DNA of 64,000 nucleotides, from contig NZ_JAMLFX010000002.1 in assembly GCF_023634765.1 (NCBI RefSeq), forward strand, positions 695,863 through 759,862. The letters run 5' to 3'. The notes beneath the pieces are model-generated. The model ran no database searches. It was not told where the DNA came from and saw nothing but the letters and a program-made list of their open reading frames with translations. Made by a program: the position numbers and the translations under genes. Positions 44,132-53,255 of this stretch are shown in pieces; position 1 is the first letter of the stretch, and every line of letters starts with the position of its first letter. Source of the stretch: Pseudomonas sp. AKS31. GTDB taxonomy: Bacteria > Pseudomonadota > Gammaproteobacteria > Pseudomonadales > Pseudomonadaceae.

Positions 44132-46072
44132 TCAGACGGATTGACCGACGTCTTGTTTCATCGATTGGGCAATGATCGCCACCAGATTCATTTGCGTGAA
44201 TGGCTTGGGCAGCCGTGGCAGTTGCGCGGCAAAACCTTCCAGACGCTCGGCGTAACCGGTGGCCAGAATGATCGGCAGATCCGGTTTGAGCACGCGCACG
44301 GCATGGGCCAGTTGCGCGCCGCTCATCTTCGGCATGGCCATGTCGGTGATCATCAGGTCGATGACTTCGCCCTGATCGAACAGCGCCAGCGCCTGCGCAC
44401 CGGAGGTCGCACTGACCACCCGATGACCAAGGTCTTCGAGCAGCAGGCTGGTGCTGGTCAACACCAATGAGTCGTCATCCACCACCAGCACGCTGAGTCT
44501 TGGCACCACCACGGGCTCGGCGTATGGCTGCAACGGCTTGCTGACCGTACCCTCGCCAGCCACCGGAATCCACAGTTCTGCCGTGGTGCCCTGAGCCTTT
44601 TCGCTTTTGAGGACGAAACGCCCACCGAGTTGTTCCATAAAGCCGTGGACCATCGACAAACCCAGCCCGGTGCCCTTGCCAAGACCTTTGGTGGTGAAAA
44701 ACGGATCCCTGGCCGACGCCAGTGTGTGCTCATCCATGCCCTCCCCGGTGTCGATGACGCTGAGGCAGACGTAACGCCCCGCCAGCAGGTCCGAATGCCC
44801 CAGCTCAAGCACCACTTGCGGTTCAGCGGTGATGCTTACCGTACCGCCGTCGGGCATCGCGTCGCGGGCGTTGGTCGCCAGATTGAGCAAGGCCAGTTCC
44901 AACTGATTGGTGTCCGCCAGCACCGGTTCGAGATCGTCGGGAAACTGCGTGTCGACACGGATGCCCGGCCCGAGGGAGCTGCGCAGCAAACCGGTGATGC
45001 CCTGAACCAATTGCGCGATATCCACCGATTCGGTCTTCAGCTCCTGACGGCGGGCGAACGCCAGCATACGCTGGGTCAGCGACACGCCGCGCAAGGCGCC
45101 CTGGGTGGCGTTTTCCAGCAGGCGGCTGATTTTCGGATCGTCGCCCACTCGTTTGTGCACGATCTCCAGGTTACCGAGAATCACTGTCAGCAGATTATTG
45201 AAGTCATGGGCGACGCCGCCGCTGAGTTGGCCGATGGCCTGCATCTTCTGCGCCTGGAACAGCGCTTCACGGGTTTTCTCCAGCGCCTGCTGTGCCTGAT
45301 GGGCTTCGGTAATGTCGCGGGTGATCTTGGCAAAACCGAGCAATGTGCCGGTGTCGCCACGAATCGCATCGACCACCACGTGAGCGAGAAAGCGCGTGCC
45401 ATCCTTACGCATCCGCCAGCTCTTGTTCTCGAAGCGGCCTTCGCGGGTGGCGATTTCCAGCGCCCGTTGCGGCTCGCCGAGTTCGCGGTCTTCAGGGGTA
45501 TAGAAGATCGAAAAGTGCTGGCCGATGATTTCTTCCGGCAGATAGCCCTTGATCCGCTGAGCGCCCTGGTTCCAGTTGCTGACCCGGCCTTCGGGGCTGA
45601 GCATGTAGATCGCATAATCGGTGACGCCCTGCACCAGCAAGCGGAACTGCTGTTCGCTTTGCTTGAGGGTTTCCTCGGCCATCTTGCGGTCGGTCAGGTC
45701 GCGGGTGATCTTGGCGTAACCGAGCAACTTGCCGCTGGGATCAATGATCGGATCGATCACCACGTGTGACCAGAAATTGGTGCCGTCCTTGCGCACCCGC
45801 CAGCCCTCGCCTTCGAAACGTCCTTCACGGATCGCGGTATCGAGCGCGCGTTGCGGCAGGCCGGCGGCGCGATCATCAGCGGTATAGAAGCGGGAAAAAT
45901 GTTCGCCGAGGATTTCCGCTTCTTCGTAGCCCTTGAAGCGTTTGGCGCCGGAGTTCCAACTGGTGATGATGCCGTCGGGATCGATCATGTAGATCGCATA
46001 GTCGACCACCGCATCGATCAATAGACGAAAACGCATCTCTTCGATCGCCGCGGTCTTGTTTTTCTCGCTCAT
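44132..46072 (-). CDS. hybrid histidine kinase with two PAS domains and receiver
   Basis: The protein has 646 residues from MSEKNKTAAIEE; a GTG at 46081 that overlaps the helicase stop is the alternative. Two PAS-PAC units are clear and similar to each other (YMIDPDGIITSWNSGAKRFKGY near residue 30, YMLSPEGRVSNWNQGAQRIKGY near 155). Then come the H-box GGVAHDFNNLLTVILGNLEIV, ATPase boxes GKGTGLGLSMVHG, and a C-terminal receiver (VLVVDDDSLVL, phosphoacceptor LMITDMAMPKMSG). With no transmembrane segment it senses a cytoplasmic signal. The output partner is unknown. Confidence 0.9.
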   Translation of the reverse strand: MSEKNKTAAIEEMRFRLLIDAVVDYAIYMIDPDGIITSWNSGAKRFKGYEEAEILGEHFSRFYTADDRAAGLPQRALDTAIREGRFEGEGWRVRKDGTNFWSHVVIDPIIDPSGKLLGYAKITRDLTDRKMAEETLKQSEQQFRLLVQGVTDYAIYMLSPEGRVSNWNQGAQRIKGYLPEEIIGQHFSIFYTPEDRELGEPQRALEIATREGRFENKSWRMRKDGTRFLAHVVVDAIRGDTGTLLGFAKITRDITEAHQAQQALEKTREALFQAQKMQAIGQLSGGVAHDFNNLLTVILGNLEIVHKRVGDDPKISRLLENATQGALRGVSLTQRMLAFARRQELKTESVDIAQLVQGITGLLRSSLGPGIRVDTQFPDDLEPVLADTNQLELALLNLATNARDAMPDGGTVSITAEPQVVLELGHSDLLAGRYVCLSVIDTGEGMDEHTLASARDPFFTTKGLGKGTGLGLSMVHGFMEQLGGRFVLKSEKAQGTTAELWIPVAGEGTVSKPLQPYAEPVVVPRLSVLVVDDDSLVLTSTSLLLEDLGHRVVSATSGAQALALFDQGEVIDLMITDMAMPKMSGAQLAHAVRVLKPDLPIILATGYAERLEGFAAQLPRLPKPFTQMNLVAIIAQSMKQDVGQSV

Positions 46073-46077
46073 CACAC

Positions 46078-48396
46078 TCACCAGCCATTGTCATGAGCAG
46101 AAGTATGCGGCAATCCAGCGAATTGGGAAGCGGCCATCTCATGCTTGATCGCCCACCAGCGCGGCAGCAGCTGTTTGATCCGGCTCTCGGCAAAGCGGTC
46201 GTCAATCAGCATGACCACGCCGCGGTCCTCGCGGGTCCGGATGACTCGTCCGGCGGCCTGCACCACTTTCTGTACGCCGGGGTACAGGTAGGTGTAGTCG
46301 TAACCGGCGCCGAAAATGGCCGCCATGCGGTTTTTGAGTTGTTCATTGACCGGATTGAATTGCGCCAGCCCCAGCGTGGCAATGAACGCGCCGATCAGCC
46401 GCGCACCGGGTAAATCGATGCCTTCGCCGAACGCACCGCCCAATACGGCAAAGCCGACGCCCTGACTGTGGGCAGTGAACTGATCGAGAAAGGCCTGCCG
46501 CGCCCCTTCGAGCATCCCGCGCGATTGCTGCCACAGGGTAATGTGCGGGTGACGCTCAGCCAGTAACGACGCCACTTGCTGCAGATAATCGAAGCTGCTG
46601 AAAAACGCCAGGTAGTTGCCCGGACGTTCGCTGAACTGCCGCGCGATCAATTCGACGATCGGCTCCAGCGAGGCCTGACGATGGTTGAAGCGTGTCGAGA
46701 TGCGGCTGACGATCTGCACCTGCAACTGCTCGGCGCAAAACGGCGATTCGACGTCGATCCACACGGTGTCGGCGGGCGTGCCGAGCAAATCCGCGTAATA
46801 GTGGCGCGGGCTGAGGGTCGCGGAAAACAGCACGCTGCTGCGCGCCGCTTTCAGGCGCGGGCCAATGAACGCGGCCGGCACCACGTTGCGCAGGCACAAT
46901 TGCGACAGCGGCTTTTTGCGGTCGAGGTCGCGCTTGCTGATATCGAACAGGTAATGCTCGTCGTACAGCTCCGCCACCCGGGCGAACTGCAGCAGGTCGA
47001 AGTAGAAGTTCTGCAAGGCGCTGTCGAGACCCTGCGGATGGTCATTGAGGTAATCACCAATGGCCGCGCAGCACAGCGAGATCGCGTGCAGAAGTTTTTC
47101 CGGGGCCTTGTCGTAAGCCTGATACGCCGCCAGTTGCGGCGCATGCAGCGCGTTCCATTCACGGTTGATTCGTTGCAACGGGTTTTTCAGCGGTGCCGGC
47201 GCGGTTTTGCGCACGCTGCCCAGGGTGAACTGATCAAGACTGGCGCTGTACATCTGCCGCCCGCGCTCGACAAGGTTGTGCGCCTCGTCCGCCAGTACCG
47301 CGACTTTCCATTGATTGAGCTGGGCCAGACCGAACAGTAACGCGCTGAAGTCGAAGTAATAGTTGTAGTCGGCGATCACCACGTCCACCCAACGGGCCAT
47401 CTCCTGACTCAGGTAATACGGGCACACCGCGTGTTGCGCAGCGACCTCGCGCATGGCGGCTTGATCGAGCAGGCGGATTCGACTGGCCGCTTCCCGCGCG
47501 GCGGGCAAGCGATCATAAAAGCCTTGGGCCAACGGGCAGGATTCGCCGTGACAGGCTTTGTCCGGGTGTTCGCAGGCCTTGTCCCGGGCGACCATTTCCA
47601 GCACGCGCAAGGGCAAGGCTGGTGACTGATCGAACAACACCTGACTGGCATCCAGCGCCAATTTGCGCCCCGGCGTTTTGGCGGTGAGGAAGAACACCTT
47701 GTCCAGTTGCTGCGGCGCCAGCGCTTTGAGCATCGGGAACAGCGTGCCGAGGGTTTTGCCAATGCCGGTGGGGGCCTGAGCCATCAGGCAACGGCCAGTG
47801 CTGACGGCCTTGAACACTGATTCCGCCAAGTGCCGCTGGCCGGGACGAAAGTCCGCATGGGGAAACGCCAGTTGTTGCGCGGCCAGATTGCGCGCCTCGC
47901 GATGGGCCATTTCCTGTTCGGCCCATTGCAGGAACAGCGTGCATTGCTGCTCGAAAAAGGCCTGGAGGCTGTCGGCGCTGTGGGCCTCGACCAGGCAGGT
48001 TTCCTTCTCGCTGACGATATCGAAGTACACCAGCGCCAGATTGATCTGCTCGAGTTCGAGTTTGCGGCACATCAACCAGCCGTAGATCTTCGCCTGCGCC
48101 CAGTGCAACTGGCGATGATTGGCCGGTTGCTTGCTCAGGTCGCCACGGTACGTTTTGACTTCTTCCAGGCAGGTCTGCGCCGGGTCGTAGCCATCCGCCC
48201 TGCCCTTGACCTTCAATTGCCGGAATTCGCCTTCCAGCGCCACTTCGCTTTGATATTTCTCGCTGCGCCGCGAGGCCACGGTGCGGTGACCGGCGATGCC
48301 TTCCAGGGCCGTGGGTGATGGAGTGAAGCGCAGGTCGAGGTCGCCGGTCTTGGCGGTGAACTCACACAGTGCGCGCACCGCGATGCTGTAGCTCAA
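46078..48396 (-). CDS. XPD/DinG-type DNA helicase with N-terminal nuclease-like domain
   Basis: The protein has 772 residues. I take a TTG start (LSYSIAVRALCEF) that overlaps the FAN1 stop (TTGA) and has GGAG upstream. Residues 30-90 contain a RecB/Cas4-like pattern (GRADGYDPAQ and LEEVKTYRG, resembling D and ExK). Walker A QAPTGIGKTLGT, DEAH box LADEAHNLVE and motif VI QAAGRVIRTREDRG define the helicase. Cys residues CEHPDKACHGESC and HAVCPYYL could ligate a 4Fe-4S cluster as in XPD. It is coupled to the FAN1-type nuclease, so a shared DNA-repair role is likely. Confidence 0.85.
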   Translation of the reverse strand: MSYSIAVRALCEFTAKTGDLDLRFTPSPTALEGIAGHRTVASRRSEKYQSEVALEGEFRQLKVKGRADGYDPAQTCLEEVKTYRGDLSKQPANHRQLHWAQAKIYGWLMCRKLELEQINLALVYFDIVSEKETCLVEAHSADSLQAFFEQQCTLFLQWAEQEMAHREARNLAAQQLAFPHADFRPGQRHLAESVFKAVSTGRCLMAQAPTGIGKTLGTLFPMLKALAPQQLDKVFFLTAKTPGRKLALDASQVLFDQSPALPLRVLEMVARDKACEHPDKACHGESCPLAQGFYDRLPAAREAASRIRLLDQAAMREVAAQHAVCPYYLSQEMARWVDVVIADYNYYFDFSALLFGLAQLNQWKVAVLADEAHNLVERGRQMYSASLDQFTLGSVRKTAPAPLKNPLQRINREWNALHAPQLAAYQAYDKAPEKLLHAISLCCAAIGDYLNDHPQGLDSALQNFYFDLLQFARVAELYDEHYLFDISKRDLDRKKPLSQLCLRNVVPAAFIGPRLKAARSSVLFSATLSPRHYYADLLGTPADTVWIDVESPFCAEQLQVQIVSRISTRFNHRQASLEPIVELIARQFSERPGNYLAFFSSFDYLQQVASLLAERHPHITLWQQSRGMLEGARQAFLDQFTAHSQGVGFAVLGGAFGEGIDLPGARLIGAFIATLGLAQFNPVNEQLKNRMAAIFGAGYDYTYLYPGVQKVVQAAGRVIRTREDRGVVMLIDDRFAESRIKQLLPRWWAIKHEMAASQFAGLPHTSAHDNGW

Positions 48397-50045
48397 GCGC
48401 TCTGCTCCGCCCATTGCACATAACACACCGCCACCGGCATCTGGTGTTGGTGGCAGAACTCCAGCCAGCGCAATTGATTGTCCTGCAGGCGATCGCCGGG
48501 GCCTTTCACTTCAATCATCCGGTAGGTTTTGTGCTGCGGCCAGAACTGGATCAGGTCGGGCATGCCGGCGCGGTTGGCCTTGATGTCGAGTAGCAAACGG
48601 TTGAACCAGTGTTTGAGATGTTCGGCGGGCAGACAGGCCAACGCCTGCTCCAGCAGTTGTTCATTCATGGCGCCCCAGAACACGAACGGCGACTGAATGC
48701 CCCATTTGTCGACAAAGCGCTGGCGAATGGTCGCGGCATAGCGACCGTCGTCGAGTTCGCTCAGGCACGCCTGAAACAGCTCGGCGCGGCGTTGCTGGAA
48801 GTCTTCATTGAGCAGGTCCACCGGGCCACGCTGGAACGGGTGGAAGAACGCGCCGGGCAACGGCGCAAAAATCGCCGGCCAGCACAGCAGGCCGAACAGC
48901 GAGTTGATCAGGCTGTTTTCCACGTAATGCACCGGGCCATCGTCATCGTGCAGATGCGCCTGCACGTAATACTCCACGGACAACGCGGGATCGCTGCGCG
49001 GCAATTGCAGGTCCAGCCGCTCGACCGGTTTTGCCGCTGTGCGCTTGAGTGGCGGGCCACCAAGTTTGCGCCGCACCCTTGGCAGAATCCGTTGCAGGCC
49101 CTGCTGCTCGGCAGCGCTTTCCGGCGCCTGCTCGGCCAGCGTGGCGAGTTCCAGCGCCAATGGGTATTCGCCGCTGCGCTCCAGCACACGGATCATGCGC
49201 AAGCGGGCGCCGGGATAGGCGCAGTCGCGGTAAATGCTCAGGGCCAGGGCAAATTCGCCGATGCGCTCGCAATACTGGCCGATCTGGAACAACACCTTGC
49301 CACGCCGGCGTTGCAGCCACGGGTTGTCGAAGTGCAAGGCGCTGACCTGCTCGACGATGGTTGCCAGCGGCTCGCCGGCCTCGAAACGCAATTGGCAATT
49401 GTGCAGGAACAGGCAGGCGTCGACGTCTTCGCGACTGCGCAGGCCCCGCGAGTCGGCGCAGAATTCGACTTTTTCATAAGTGAAGATGCCAAGGTCGGCG
49501 AGGACGAATTCCGACCAGTCCTGATACAGGTTGCCGAAGAACATCAGCCGCAAGCGATCGCACAGGTCCATGATGGTCAGGCTGAACAAGCGATCATCGA
49601 GCAGCGGCGCCCAGTCGCGCAGGCTGCGAGGGTCGTTGAACTGCTCAAGCAGCAGCGGAAGCCAGTCATCCTTGCGGCCCTTGGGCTGCTCGATGAAGGT
49701 TGCAAACGCTTGCAGGATCTCGGCCTTGAGCAACACGTCGAACAATTCGGCGAGGGCCAGCGGCGCGTGTTCGTCGATCCAGCCGTGCCCCAGCAACGGC
49801 TGCGCGGCCTCGGCGATGTCACCGATTTCAGCGTAATTGAGTTTGCCGGCACGAAAATGCACGCCCTTGCGCATGACCATCCGCACCAGCAAACCCTGCG
49901 ACGCTCGGGGCAAGGCCTTGAAGTCGCGAATGAACGTGTGTTCCGTTTCACTCATCACATCGGCATAGCGAAGCTCAAGCCAATCAAGCACTTGCCGGAA
50001 GTTGTTGAGGTAATAAAACGGGTCGTCAAGGGGATTGGCAGTCAC
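48393..50045 (-). CDS. FAN1-type VRR-NUC structure-specific nuclease
   Basis: The protein has 550 residues from a GTG start (VTANPLDDPFYYLNNFRQVL), near the length of the structurally known P. aeruginosa FAN1 (about 559). A SAP-like N-terminal DNA-binding region and TPR-like helices (LRMIRVLERSGEYPLALELATLAEQAP) precede the VRR-NUC domain. The nuclease motif is in NRAGMPDLIQFWP and MIEVKGPGDRLQDNQLRW (PD...E-x-K). It cleaves branched or cross-linked DNA. A downstream helicase overlaps it by four bases. Confidence 0.88.
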   Translation of the reverse strand: MTANPLDDPFYYLNNFRQVLDWLELRYADVMSETEHTFIRDFKALPRASQGLLVRMVMRKGVHFRAGKLNYAEIGDIAEAAQPLLGHGWIDEHAPLALAELFDVLLKAEILQAFATFIEQPKGRKDDWLPLLLEQFNDPRSLRDWAPLLDDRLFSLTIMDLCDRLRLMFFGNLYQDWSEFVLADLGIFTYEKVEFCADSRGLRSREDVDACLFLHNCQLRFEAGEPLATIVEQVSALHFDNPWLQRRRGKVLFQIGQYCERIGEFALALSIYRDCAYPGARLRMIRVLERSGEYPLALELATLAEQAPESAAEQQGLQRILPRVRRKLGGPPLKRTAAKPVERLDLQLPRSDPALSVEYYVQAHLHDDDGPVHYVENSLINSLFGLLCWPAIFAPLPGAFFHPFQRGPVDLLNEDFQQRRAELFQACLSELDDGRYAATIRQRFVDKWGIQSPFVFWGAMNEQLLEQALACLPAEHLKHWFNRLLLDIKANRAGMPDLIQFWPQHKTYRMIEVKGPGDRLQDNQLRWLEFCHQHQMPVAVCYVQWAEQSA

Positions 50046-50239
50046 GGGAATTCTGGGCCATGGCGAACAAATACTGGTTATGCGTACAGATACCAGCTGT
50101 GCCCCGCCCGGTGCAAACGGAAAATGATCAATGGCATTTTTTCGCCGGGCCATCGAACTTTTGTCCCGGGGATGGCACCAACCGCGTTAGAAGGCCGACA
50201 ATGCTCGGCATCACATCGAATGAGGATTTAGAGGTGGGT

Positions 50240-50464
50240 ATGAAAATCAAGTCGCTGGGCATCCCTTTCGCCGTCGTTGCCGCGCTGGCACTGGCTGGTT
50301 GCTCGACCCCGACGGTGGTCACTCTGCAGAACGGCACCCAGTATCTGACCAAAGACATGCCGAAGACCAAAACCAAGGACGGTTTCTATGAGTTCGAAGA
50401 CATTTCCGGGGCCAAGGTGAAGGTCCGCGCTGATGAAGTGGCGACCGTTCGCGAAGAAGACTGA
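50240..50464 (+). CDS. YgdI/YgdR-family small lipoprotein
   Basis: The protein has 74 residues. MKIKSLGIPFAVVAALALAG precedes the lipidated Cys at residue 21. The mature SH3-like body VVTLQNGTQYLTKDMPKTKTKDGFYEFEDISGAKVKVRADEV is the YgdI/YgdR pattern (function unknown). GAGGTGGGT precedes the ATG. A family A repeat hairpin follows. Confidence 0.9.
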   Translation: MKIKSLGIPFAVVAALALAGCSTPTVVTLQNGTQYLTKDMPKTKTKDGFYEFEDISGAKVKVRADEVATVREED

Positions 50465-50475
50465 CACCCTGTGCA

Positions 50476-50566
50476 CTGTGTAGGAGTTGCCGAAGGCTGC
50501 GATCTTTTGATCCGGATCTTGAAAATCAACGTCAAAAGATCGCAGCCTTCGGCAGCTCCTACACAG
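50476..50566. repeat. family A palindromic repeat pair
   Basis: ctgtgtaggagttgccgaag and its near-complement ggcagctcctacacag close a hairpin. The interior gatcttttgatc/gatcaaaagatc variants pair again, giving a near-continuous stem. Confidence 0.85.
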
Positions 50567-50576
50567 GAATTTCGTG

Positions 50577-50951
50577 CTATTCGAAAGCAGGCATGCCCGG
50601 GAGGCTGCCGTCGCAAGGCATGTACTTACCACCCCGCTTGACTACTTCACCCTGCACGCGCCGGCAGCGTTCCAGATCCTGCTGCGCCATGCGATCAATG
50701 CTCAGATTACCGGTGGTTTGCGGCTGCTTGCCGTCACCCAAGCGCAGAGTCACGAACGGTTGTTCGGGTTGAATCTGAAAACGGCTCTTCTCTTCGACCG
50801 GTTCAACCGTCTCGCTTTCCGGCGGGCTCGGTAGTTGATCGGTGGTGACGCCGTAACGGCTCAGAATCGAGCTTTGAGGCAGATCGGCACAAGCATTGGC
50901 CGAACACAGCGCCAGTGCGACGAAGCCGACATACCCCTTGAAACCTTTCAC
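50577..50951 (-). CDS. exported protein of unknown function
   Basis: The protein has 124 residues from a GTG start (VKGFKGYVGFVALALCSANACA) with GGAG 8 bases upstream. The first 22 residues are a signal peptide. The mature part is polar, with two Cys (ERCRRVQ, YMPCDG) that could form a disulfide. No family recognised. Confidence 0.7.
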   Translation of the reverse strand: MKGFKGYVGFVALALCSANACADLPQSSILSRYGVTTDQLPSPPESETVEPVEEKSRFQIQPEQPFVTLRLGDGKQPQTTGNLSIDRMAQQDLERCRRVQGEVVKRGGKYMPCDGSLPGMPAFE

Positions 50952-51087
50952 GTTTGAATCTCCTGTACTCAATGGCGGCTAGCTATAGAACGTGTGTGCA
51001 CGTGCTGGCTTTAGGCCGCATTTCCTGTTTTTGCAGGGGTTTGAGTCAGGGAGTGGCTGTCGAGTCACTTTTGAAACCGAGTTATCG

Positions 51088-51172
51088 TTCTTCGCGAGCA
51101 GGCTCGCTCCCACAGGGGATTTATAAACGACACAGATCCAGTGTGGGAGCCAGCCTGCTGGCGAAGAGGCCC
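51088..51172. repeat. REP-like arms near the lipase cluster end
   Basis: gcgagcaggctcgctcccac (about 51091) and gtgggagccagcctgctggc (about 51143) form an imperfect inverted pair downstream of the last lipase gene. Confidence 0.6.
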
Positions 51173-51192
51173 TTACCGGCGCCCCATCAACC

Positions 51193-53046
51193 TCAGGCGA
51201 TCACAACGCCGTCAGCACTCAAGCTATTGAGCGATACCCCCACCAGCGTCACCGAATCGTTGCCAAACGTCAGCACCGTATCCTGCCCGACAGAGGCGGC
51301 ATGGGCGCGGAAGTCCTCCGCCGGCAAAACACCCTGCACGCCAAGAAACACCAGTTTGTCATTGGAGGTATAGCCGACCACCCGGTCCTGGCCGAACGCG
51401 CCGTTGAACAGGAACGTATCCGCCCCGCCCCCCGACTCCATCAGGTCGTTGCCGGTGCCGCCGACGAACACGTCATTGCCCGCGCCGCCAATCAGGTGAT
51501 CGTTGCCGTCCAGGCCGAACAACCAGTCGCCACCGGCATGCGCCTTCAACGTATCGGCGCCGCCAGTGCCTTTGACACTGGATTCGTACGCGGTGACGTT
51601 GTTGCCGACCTTCAAACCGCTGGCCGTGACGCTGTGGGTCACGTCGTCCTTGAACAACCCCCAAAGAAAGCCCGGTTCCTTGGTGACAATGCTGCCGATG
51701 TCGCGGGTGATGCTGATCCCGCCGTTGGCATCGCGGATGTATAGATTGCCGGCGCCGTCATTGGCGAAGTCGAAGTTCTTCACCGCGCTTTGCAAGTCGA
51801 GGGTATTGCTGCCCTGCCCGCCAAGGATGACGTTGTAGCCGCCGCCGTCACGGAAGGTGTCGTTGCCGGCGCGGCCTTCCAGGTAATCGTTGCCGCTGCC
51901 ACCCTGGATCAGGTCATTGGCATCGCTGCCGATGATGAACGTGCTGCCCTTGTGGGTTTCGGCGTTGCGGTTGAGGTCTTGTACCCAAGTGTTGGCCCGC
52001 GCCGGGTCCGAGAGGTTGGCGACGATGATCGTCGAGTCGCGGCTGGTCAGGTCGTAGAATTTTGATTCGATCACCCGGTTCATGCCGTCGCCATACGCGG
52101 TCGGCAAGTGCGAGATCCAGGTGGGAATATTGAGGATCGAGTACGGCAGCAGATTCCACGCGGTCGAGGCGTAGTGATCGTTGAAGCTGACGATGTTGTC
52201 GGTAGCCGATACTTTGGACGCATCGTGCACGCCGATCGAAGCACCGGTGAAGGTCGAGCCGTCGAGGGCGCGGAACACCGGGTCGTTTTCGTAGCCGACG
52301 TTGAGCACTTTGTCGGTGCTGCTCTGGGTGGGCGAGGCGTAGGCGATGTAGTTGGAATCGGCGAAGAAACCGCCCCACTTGCCGCTGCTCAAGTCGGCCA
52401 TGCTGTTGACCGCCAAACCACCGAGGCTGTGGCCGCTGACCAGCACGTCCTTGCCGCTGAGGCCGTTGGCCTTGGCGAACGCCACCACATCATTGAGCAG
52501 ATTGCCGAAGGCTTCGCCGACGTAGTTCTTGGCGTAATCCTTGGGACCGAAGGCGGCGAGCAGGTCGTTGATCACGTCGCCGATGGAGTCGATGATCAGG
52601 TTTTCCCGTGGACCGCTGGTGCCGCGAAAGGCAATACCGATTTCCGTGAGATGGCCCTGGGCGTCGTACTTGCCGAGGATTTCCACTTGGGCGGTGGTGT
52701 AACCGGCCTTCTCGCCGAAGAAGGTTCCGCGAGCATCGGTTTTGCCGTCGTAGCCCAGTTGCGAGGCAGTGATCGGCGTCCAGCCGGCCTTTTTCACGGC
52801 GTCGAGGGCGAGCTTTTCCGAGTCGGGGTTCCACGGAATGCCGGGGATCACCCCCTGGGAATCGGTACCGCCGAGCAGCGCCGTGACCAGCGTGGCAGGC
52901 AGGCCGAGGCCGAAACCGTTGTGCTGATAACCGGCGGCAAAGCCGTTATCGAGGTTGTGGTAGGAATACAGCGTGATCGCCATGGCATCGCTGAACAACG
53001 CCTTGGAATCGGCTGTGCCGAAGTTCTTGTAGTCATACACACCCAT
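51193..53046 (-). CDS. pueA: family I.3 lipase / polyurethanase (617 residues)
   Basis: The protein has 617 residues, the length of P. chlororaphis PueA. N-terminal alpha/beta-hydrolase: Ser nucleophile at 207 in VSGHSLGG, FRGTSG for the oxyanion region. RTX beta-roll repeats GGSGNDYLEGRAGNDTF and GGAGNDVFVGGTGNDLM near the C terminus bind Ca2+. The very end (LNSLSADGVVIA) is a type I secretion signal. It lacks a Sec signal, as expected for export by AprDEF. It is the last gene of the cluster; a family A repeat separates it from the paralogue upstream. Confidence 0.92.
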   Translation of the reverse strand: MGVYDYKNFGTADSKALFSDAMAITLYSYHNLDNGFAAGYQHNGFGLGLPATLVTALLGGTDSQGVIPGIPWNPDSEKLALDAVKKAGWTPITASQLGYDGKTDARGTFFGEKAGYTTAQVEILGKYDAQGHLTEIGIAFRGTSGPRENLIIDSIGDVINDLLAAFGPKDYAKNYVGEAFGNLLNDVVAFAKANGLSGKDVLVSGHSLGGLAVNSMADLSSGKWGGFFADSNYIAYASPTQSSTDKVLNVGYENDPVFRALDGSTFTGASIGVHDASKVSATDNIVSFNDHYASTAWNLLPYSILNIPTWISHLPTAYGDGMNRVIESKFYDLTSRDSTIIVANLSDPARANTWVQDLNRNAETHKGSTFIIGSDANDLIQGGSGNDYLEGRAGNDTFRDGGGYNVILGGQGSNTLDLQSAVKNFDFANDGAGNLYIRDANGGISITRDIGSIVTKEPGFLWGLFKDDVTHSVTASGLKVGNNVTAYESSVKGTGGADTLKAHAGGDWLFGLDGNDHLIGGAGNDVFVGGTGNDLMESGGGADTFLFNGAFGQDRVVGYTSNDKLVFLGVQGVLPAEDFRAHAASVGQDTVLTFGNDSVTLVGVSLNSLSADGVVIA

Positions 53047-53155
53047 TGCTATTGCCTCTCTCTTGTTGGAATTGTTAGAGATAGCTCACAGCCAGGGCGC
53101 CCCACGGGGACGCCCCGGAGCATTTCGATACAACACTTCTTTAACGCGACATTTG

Positions 53156-53246
53156 CAGGAGCTGCCGAAGGCTTCGATCTTTTGACTTTGCTCTTAAAAG
53201 CAAGATCAAAAGATCGCAGCCTCGTTTCACTCGACAGCTCCTACAG
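53156..53246. repeat. family A palindromic repeat pair between the lipases
   Basis: gcaggagctgccgaaggctt and its partner near 53230-53246 enclose gatcttttgact...aaaagatcgc. One arm has drifted (ctcgtttcactcgacagctc). Confidence 0.8.
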
Positions 53247-53255
53247 GATTACTGT

